Shown: positions 42,711 through 43,858 of the stretch, one piece after another
How the letters are laid out: every line of letters starts with the position of its first letter
Position numbering within the stretch: the first letter of the stretch is position 1
Assembly (NCBI GenBank): GCA_964545855.1
Contig: CAZJHD010000034.1
Coordinates: forward strand, 1 to 43,858
Direction: 5' to 3'
Source of the DNA: CAZJHD01 sp964545855
GTDB taxonomy: Bacteria; Planctomycetota; UBA1135; JACQFD01
Length of the DNA stretch: 43,858 nt
Notes under the pieces: generated by a model
Database searches by the model: none
The model's input: the letters and a program-made list of their open reading frames with translations, nothing else
Told to the model about the DNA's origin: nothing
Translations under genes and position numbers: made by a program

Positions 42711-43639
42711 CGCCTCCTCGGGACACGAGCGTGCGCACCACGTCTCCGGCACGCGGCCCCGCGCGCGTGCGCCGGTGTCGGCGCGGGCGCTGGTCGGTGG
42801 CCGAGCTCCGGAGGCTCGAGAGCGAGTTCGCGACGCGCGACGAAGCGTCGCTCGCGCGCATGCTGGGCCGGTCGGTGGAGAGCCTTCGGCGCATGGCCCG
42901 CTCGATCTTCGAGAAGCGCAACGTGCCCGGGACGCAGGCGGCCGCGCGGCGCGGCGAGCCGGCGGGAGGCCCGTGGACGCCCGAGGACCTCGATCGGCTG
43001 AAGCGGAGCCTCGGCTTCGCACCCGTTGCGACGATCGCGATCGTGCTCGCGCGGACGGAGGCGGCCGTGGAGTCGAAGATCGAGGAGCTCCGGCGATCGC
43101 GGATCGTCGCGCCGTGGTCGCGGGACGACCGCCGGCGCTTCAAGAGCCTCTTCGGCACGCGAGACGACCGCGACCTCGCGGCGATCTTCTCGCGCACCGT
43201 CGAGGAGGTGGAGGAACTCGCCGAGGAGCTGCAGCTCCGCAAGGACAAGGTGTACCTGCGCAAGTGCGCGTGCCGGCGCGGGAAGATCGACGTGCGCGGT
43301 CGACAGGCGGCGAGCCGAATGCCGCGCTGGCGACCCGCGGAGGTGGAGCGCCTGCAGGAGCTCTATGCGGACCACTCCAACCTCGAGATCGCCACGGCGC
43401 TCGGGCGGTCGGTGAAGAGCGTCGTGAGCAAGGCCCACGACCTCCGGCTGCGCAAGAGCCGCGAGCTCCTGGAGAGGGTCTCGCGACGCAACGTCGGGAG
43501 CCGCTACGCGAAGGCTGCGTCGGGCGCTGCGGCTGCGGCGGCGGCTCGATCCGTGTCCGAGGCCGACGCTCCGCGTCTCGAGGCCGAGGCGGCCGAACCG
43601 GCCGTGCGCGCGGAAGAGATCGCCCTCGTCGCCCCGTAG
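42707..43639 (+). CDS. protein with four tandem SANT/Myb-like helix repeats
   Basis: The protein has 310 residues. Four repeats have an invariant Trp at 29, 90, 137 and 208: GRWSVAELRRLESEFATRDE with LARMLGRSVESLRRMA, GPWTPEDLDRLKRSL, APWSRDDRRRFKSLFGTRDD, and PRWRPAEVERLQELYADHSN with IATALGRSVKSVVSKAHDL. Each has the W ... L ... L ... D ... LA ... LGRS-V-x-S-x-x-x-K pattern of SANT/Myb or trihelix DNA-binding units. The ends are Arg-rich (start) and acidic (end). ATG overlaps the enzyme I stop (ATGA), which suggests coupled translation and a link to PTS signalling. No known family name; a role as DNA-binding regulator is inferred. Confidence 0.75.
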   Translation: MTPPRDTSVRTTSPARGPARVRRCRRGRWSVAELRRLESEFATRDEASLARMLGRSVESLRRMARSIFEKRNVPGTQAAARRGEPAGGPWTPEDLDRLKRSLGFAPVATIAIVLARTEAAVESKIEELRRSRIVAPWSRDDRRRFKSLFGTRDDRDLAAIFSRTVEEVEELAEELQLRKDKVYLRKCACRRGKIDVRGRQAASRMPRWRPAEVERLQELYADHSNLEIATALGRSVKSVVSKAHDLRLRKSRELLERVSRRNVGSRYAKAASGAAAAAAARSVSEADAPRLEAEAAEPAVRAEEIALVAP

Positions 43640-43822
43640 AGCGGAACGCCGCCTTCTCGCAGGACGCCGAAGAAGGCATTCGAGCTGCGCGCGGGCCTCG
43701 TCGCCCATGGCGTCGTTGCGCCGCCGCCGACGTATCTCCTCGGATACGGCAGCGACGACGCGCCTCGCCCTGAGCAACGAATCCTCGCGCTCGCTCCGCG
43801 AAGCCCTTCTTCGGCGCCTTGC
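43640..43822. other. intergenic region at the right edge
   Basis: No open frame of convincing composition is seen. GCCGAAGAAGGC (near 43667) and the reverse complement-like GCCCTTCTTCGGCGCC (near 43803) are a distant inverted repeat of uncertain meaning. Confidence 0.3.
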
Positions 43823-43828
43823 TAGTCT
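43823..43828 (+). promoter_or_regulatory. candidate leaderless promoter -10 box (TAGTCT)
   Basis: TAGTCT is followed by 9 nt and GTG 43838, the same geometry as TAGGAT before the gene at 31636. This marks the likely start of a new gene at the window edge. Confidence 0.35.
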
Positions 43829-43837
43829 CGACGTCCC

Positions 43838-43858
43838 GTGGCGGGCTCCGAGGTCGTG
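43838..43858 (+). CDS. possible 5' end of a truncated gene
   Basis: GTG-GCG-GGC-TCC-GAG-GTC-GTG opens at the end of the window (VAGSEVV) directly after a -10-like box. Only seven codons are visible, so no product can be named; the call rests on the leaderless promoter geometry. Confidence 0.3.

Overview
The window is very GC-rich (about 70% by eye) and gene-dense. It has no rRNA, tRNA, CRISPR array, insertion sequence or phage genes that I can see. The gene set suggests a member of the Planctomycetota, probably one of the deep GC-rich lineages. Pointers are a Ser/Thr kinase carrying a large sensor tail, FG-GAP propeller proteins, a giant PA14/multi-heme/propeller cytochrome, several ECF sigma factors, and a C-terminal domain shared by two large secreted proteins. 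This is inference from gene content; there is no 16S gene here.

Layout. 1-3275: tail of an unknown protein, then a secreted YVTN-propeller di-heme protein. 3347-5548 (minus): a DUF1579-like secreted protein, a YCII/DGPF protein and an ECF42-type sigma factor, preceded by an ECF42-like promoter. 5648-8322 (minus): a BlaI/BlaR1-type repressor and membrane metalloprotease pair with a palindromic operator over its -35 box, divergent from a five-heme PA14 cytochrome (8481-12764). 12773-14620: small stress or detoxification proteins (SnoaL-like, VOC, DUF1428, OsmC). 14648-18242: an Imm17-like membrane peptide and a 1027-residue FG-GAP protein. 18366-20810: an AlkC-like repair protein and glycyl-tRNA synthetase, divergent. 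20844-28325: a module of an ECF sigma factor, a secreted three-domain carboxypeptidase-regulatory-like protein and a glycine-rich secreted protein, divergent from a kinase-TPR-FG-GAP fusion. 28392-31469: a DUF4863 protein and an ABC exporter pair. 31636-37570: a six-gene locus described below. 37631-40594: a NadR-like P-loop ATPase, a membrane metallophosphoesterase and a membrane coiled-coil protein. 40896-43639: PTS enzyme I overlapping a four-repeat SANT/Myb-like protein.

The most unusual part is 31636-37570. Five tightly packed minus-strand genes encode Ig/beta-sandwich proteins, a NlpC/P60-like plus degenerate M23-like cell-wall enzyme and an archaemetzincin-like metalloprotease. A convergent sixth gene has a Lys/Pro linker and an effector-type beta domain. 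None of the six has a visible signal peptide although the predicted substrates are outside the cytoplasm. That fits a payload set for a contractile (type VI or extracellular) injection system, but no structural genes of such a machine lie in the window, so this is a hypothesis.

Regulatory signals visible by eye are an ECF42-like promoter, a BlaI-type operator, three -10-like boxes 8-9 nt from GTG starts (suggesting leaderless mRNAs), and a REP-like repeat that forms a 102-bp palindrome at 39331-39432.
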